DNA of 64,000 bases from Saccoglossus kowalevskii (Eukaryota > Hemichordata > Enteropneusta > Harrimaniidae): contig NW_003133344.1 of the NCBI RefSeq assembly GCF_000003605.2, positions 76,259 to 140,258 on the forward strand, written 5' to 3'. A program made the translations under genes and the position numbers. The notes beneath the pieces were generated by a model, which searched no databases, was not told the origin of the DNA, and was given only the letters and a program-made list of their open reading frames with translations. Of this stretch, positions 60,694 through 64,000 are shown piece by piece. The number at the start of each line of letters is the position of its first letter. Position 1 is the first letter of the stretch.

Positions 60694-63484
60694 TTTCGAC
60701 TCGGTGGGAACTTCTTATTACACTTGACCTCGCTGATGGCGCTGTTATGGCGTTGGTTTTCCACAAGGATTATATTTTGGTGTAGTTCCCTGCGACTTAA
60801 TTGTCAATTTCCGAACAGCAGTCAGGCTGGAGTATAATTCGGCTTCGTTTCAACGTAACAGTTGCATCAAACTGGTTTAATAAGTAAACGTTGCAATTCG
60901 ACTTTGGACCGTCAGAGTGGAAACAATTGGGTCAACAACACCTGAGGTGATGAAAAAATACATTGTATGTCAGAAACTACATTTAAAAAATAAAGAGGTC
61001 ATCTAAATCAAACCTTATGCTTCTCAGCCAATGCAAACGACATCAAAGCGCCATCAACGAGGTCAAGTCTAATAGGAAGTTACCGCCGAAATTAAAAATG
61101 TCGCATAGGCGATGATAATGGCAATGCTGATGCAATGATTTTGAGTTTTGCGAACAAGATATAAGATCATTAACATCGCTGTATGTGCATATATCTTATC
61201 TTTGTCTAGTAGTAAAATTCAAGAAGTACCTCGAAAGATACAGTGTTACTAGGAAGAGTTTTAGAATATAGTCTACATAAATGGCCGCAGAATTACAGTT
61301 ATGAGCAACTTACAGTATATTTTGGCAATGACAACTTTAAAAACTATTGAAAATTTATAAACTACCTTTGCCTGGCTCAGGTACGTGAAATTATGGTGAA
61401 TGGTAAAGGGAACAGTTTGTTTCCGAAGAATTTGGACAATTCGTAGAGATAAATGGTATACTGACAAACACAATACCATGCAAATGGTCAATGAGGGCGA
61501 ATAGTCCAAACACCGTGACTCAAACAACGCCTAGTTAAGCACGTGTTAGAGTGAATCAAACTGATAAGAGTCACTATGCGAGTCCTTTTGCGTTGATTAT
61601 GAAACATTCATTACTCAGTTTACTAAAACCGAATATGTGAACTTCGATAGAGAAAGTTCAAGATCAACAACGTTGTTTTCCTGATAATAGCGTGAAAATG
61701 AAAATCGGTTGTCATGGCCTGAAATATGAGGAGCGGAATTGGGTTTCAGGAATTATAATTGCATTTAATTGAAATGTCATTTGAGTTTTTTAAGTTAACG
61801 AAGCTCCAACACTTTAGACCACGCGATACTACATATCTCAAGTTTCCGCCCAATGATGAAAGTTCAGAATTTATGAAGTCCGCATTGTACAATTGTCACA
61901 CCTACCGAAACATCTACCAATAACAGTGGCCGTTGATATGACAGATTTTAATAGTGATAAGATGAGTATGTCCCATCTTATTAAAAACAGAATAATTCCT
62001 TGTAAATACGTACTGATATTGGCAGTTCGTTCAGCTCTGAGTTTGAGTTAATTTTTAAGTTTTTGGACTTTTTCCACTTTGTAAAATCTTCTGTTAAAAT
62101 AATTGTTTAATTTTTACAAATTTGTAATCTGAAAACATACTGTCTTATATCCTTGATTTTCAAGACTTGTTAAAAAAGAGAGAAGATGTGATATTTTGTA
62201 TATCCTGCTGTTTTTGTATTACCGTTGTTGTGGACAAGGGTTCGCGCATGCGCATCGAAAAAAAGGTGAATTACGTTCATGAAAGCTCTGAACGGCTATG
62301 TTTTTTGTGTTTTTCTTATGAACTTTCGTATGATATAACAATGTAGGTCATTGGTTTTGGGTCCTTTTTTATTGTGTGATTTTTTTTGTGTTAGATTATG
62401 AATATTCATAATATAAGTGAATCAATATCTTGGGTATACGATCCCATATGAAGGGAATGTCCATTTTGCACGTACGCATTTGAGAGTAATGCGAGCAAAA
62501 GGTTAATCTGTCCCTAAATATCACACTGTTACCTCTGATAGAACAATATCCCCTTATTTTGCAATAAAAATGTGTAAATCTTTATTACGAAGTTGTCATA
62601 ATTGTCGCTTTAGGCATAAGTATACAAGTTTGTTCGTGTCGGTCAGCGTATCGTGTATACAGATAAAATAAGCCAAACGAATGCGATTTTTTCATCATTT
62701 TACGGTATGTGCAGTGGTATGAAAAATAAATATTTGAAGAAGGTTTTAGAAATTACTGTACGATTGGCTGCGAACGAGGCAGCAGATTATTGACGTACTC
62801 GGCCTTTTGGCGTGGTACTAAAAGTCGTCAAAACCACACACTAACACCAATAGGATTCTAATAAATCCGTCAAAATGTTGTCGCAATATTTAAAAGACAT
62901 GGACGATTTCCACTAATGGTATTAATAATTTTGACGGAACGAGATATTGCCTGGTTACTAATTGAATTACTTGGTGACACAAGTTGACAACGGTTGGATC
63001 TGTTTATCTGATTCGGAAAATAATGGCCGAGCTCGTCTGTACCACCAACAATTGAGACTTCATCCATCTGTGAAATCAGGTTTGATACTATTGTTAATGT
63101 GCGTTAACGTAGGTACAAATTGTTTGAGGGTCTGAAGAACTCACTCGTAATCAACATAATATATATAATTATATAATCCTAGTTGAGAGGCAATATATTC
63201 ACATTTTCATTAAATATCAGCCATGCTTCGCGAAGCTAAACGAATGTCAGTGTTACGTCATATGCTGAATGCATAGAGCCGCCATGCTTTAAACAATCTA
63301 AGAGTACAAGTGACGCATGCGGTAAGCTGTGCCAAACAATATCATCGTATTGTTACCATAGTGACATCGTGTATGCACATTTGATTCACAAGAGGTTGCA
63401 GTATTGGTAAACAAATAACTTGCATGTTTAGGGTAGACATTAAAACATATATTACAGGACTTTTATGAATCGATTGTCTACTAA
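60694..63484. other. Upstream flank of the copper transporter; no other gene seen
   Basis: The promoter and any 5' untranslated exon of the transporter should lie here, but I found no convincing TATA box or metal-response element. A 65-codon minus-strand frame at 62870-63067 is not recognised. The rest is AT-rich. Confidence 0.45.
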
Positions 63485-63892
63485 TTGTATTTAGTAGTAG
63501 CAAATTCGCAAGACTTTAGACACATCCCACGTGATCGGGCTAACGACTGTAGTGATTGGCTGGTCGCCTTAGAGTTTATGACAGAGTTTGTAACATTTTG
63601 TGAGAGAAAAAGAAAAGTGGGCAGCGAGGCGTTACCTCAGCTAACCGTTTCGATGAATAAAGCTGGTCTGTCTGTAATGAAACTAATGTGTATTCCTTTG
63701 GGTCGAATCTGGTATCTCTACATGTACGTGCTATCAGCTAAGCGAGTTACAGTCCCCCGAGCACAACGCTATTGTTCACACAAATATTCTCGCGATCTCG
63801 CATTTCAAAATGGGGACTTATGTTTTGGGTTCAGCCCGTCCGATGTGGCATCTCGTACTTGCCTGGGTCGATTCTGTTCAATATTCAAGTAA
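63485..63892 (+). other. Unrecognised 135-codon frame
   Basis: An open frame begins MYLVVANSQDFRHIPRDRAN and is one of the longer frames in the window outside repeats. It has no signal peptide or known motif, and no splice context. It may be chance or 5' flank of a gene beyond the window. Confidence 0.15.
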
Positions 63893-64000
63893 CTGCGGTG
63901 TAAATATGCATGCCAATTTGCTTTTCTGTATCCATTAATATTTTTTTCCGAATGAAGGTCATACTTACTGTCCCCTTAACAAAAACAAACAACAATTTAA

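Overview
The window is animal nuclear DNA. It is AT-rich, has GT-AG introns, and contains many decayed transposable elements. The mix (Penelope-like elements with a GIY-YIG endonuclease, Polinton remnants, Mutator-like and Harbinger transposases, hAT and TTAA-flanked MITEs, abundant TACATGTA-type words, dispersed repeats with ~157-bp internal monomers) suggests a marine invertebrate. A lophotrochozoan such as a mollusc is my guess, but the sequence does not prove it.

Only one gene can be modelled completely and intact: a five-exon CTR1/SLC31A copper transporter on the minus strand at 56889-60693. Its exons sum to exactly 600 nt (199 residues plus stop), and every splice phase agrees. Its introns hold an L2-like LINE fragment and a MITE.

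Layout. 0-1.6 kb: minus-strand LINE split by a MITE. 3.7-6.1 kb: a palindromic MITE, a repeat called R1 here, a Harbinger transposase tail and a spliced Mutator-like transposase. 7.4-12.2 kb: a transposase-like exon, a RecQ helicase stub, an OB-fold protein remnant and an inverted R1. 13.6-16.4 kb: an envelope-like fossil followed by a broken multi-exon gene with a coiled coil. 17-19.3 kb: a hAT MITE with a perfect target duplication and a MULE transposase. 19.8-22.9 kb: a Penelope-like element, a degenerate tandem array and R1. 24.3-32 kb: two Polinton fossils (DNA polymerase B and integrase) whose outer ends share an inverted repeat carrying a 31-bp minisatellite. Between them lie some unrecognised exons and a tRNA-like SINE head. 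32.4-33.6 kb: a decayed SAM-kinase gene. 35.6-44 kb: a second Penelope-like copy and two halves of an OTU-DDE transposase family. 44.4-51.7 kb: a second copy of the coiled-coil block, three LINE fragments, a 297-bp tandem duplication and a second Mutator-like remnant. 53-57 kb: a pair of inverted TTAA MITEs. 56.9-60.7 kb: the copper transporter. The rest shows nothing I can support.

Most genes here do not work together; the window is largely a graveyard of mobile elements around one host gene. All family assignments come from reading motifs by eye, without any database search.
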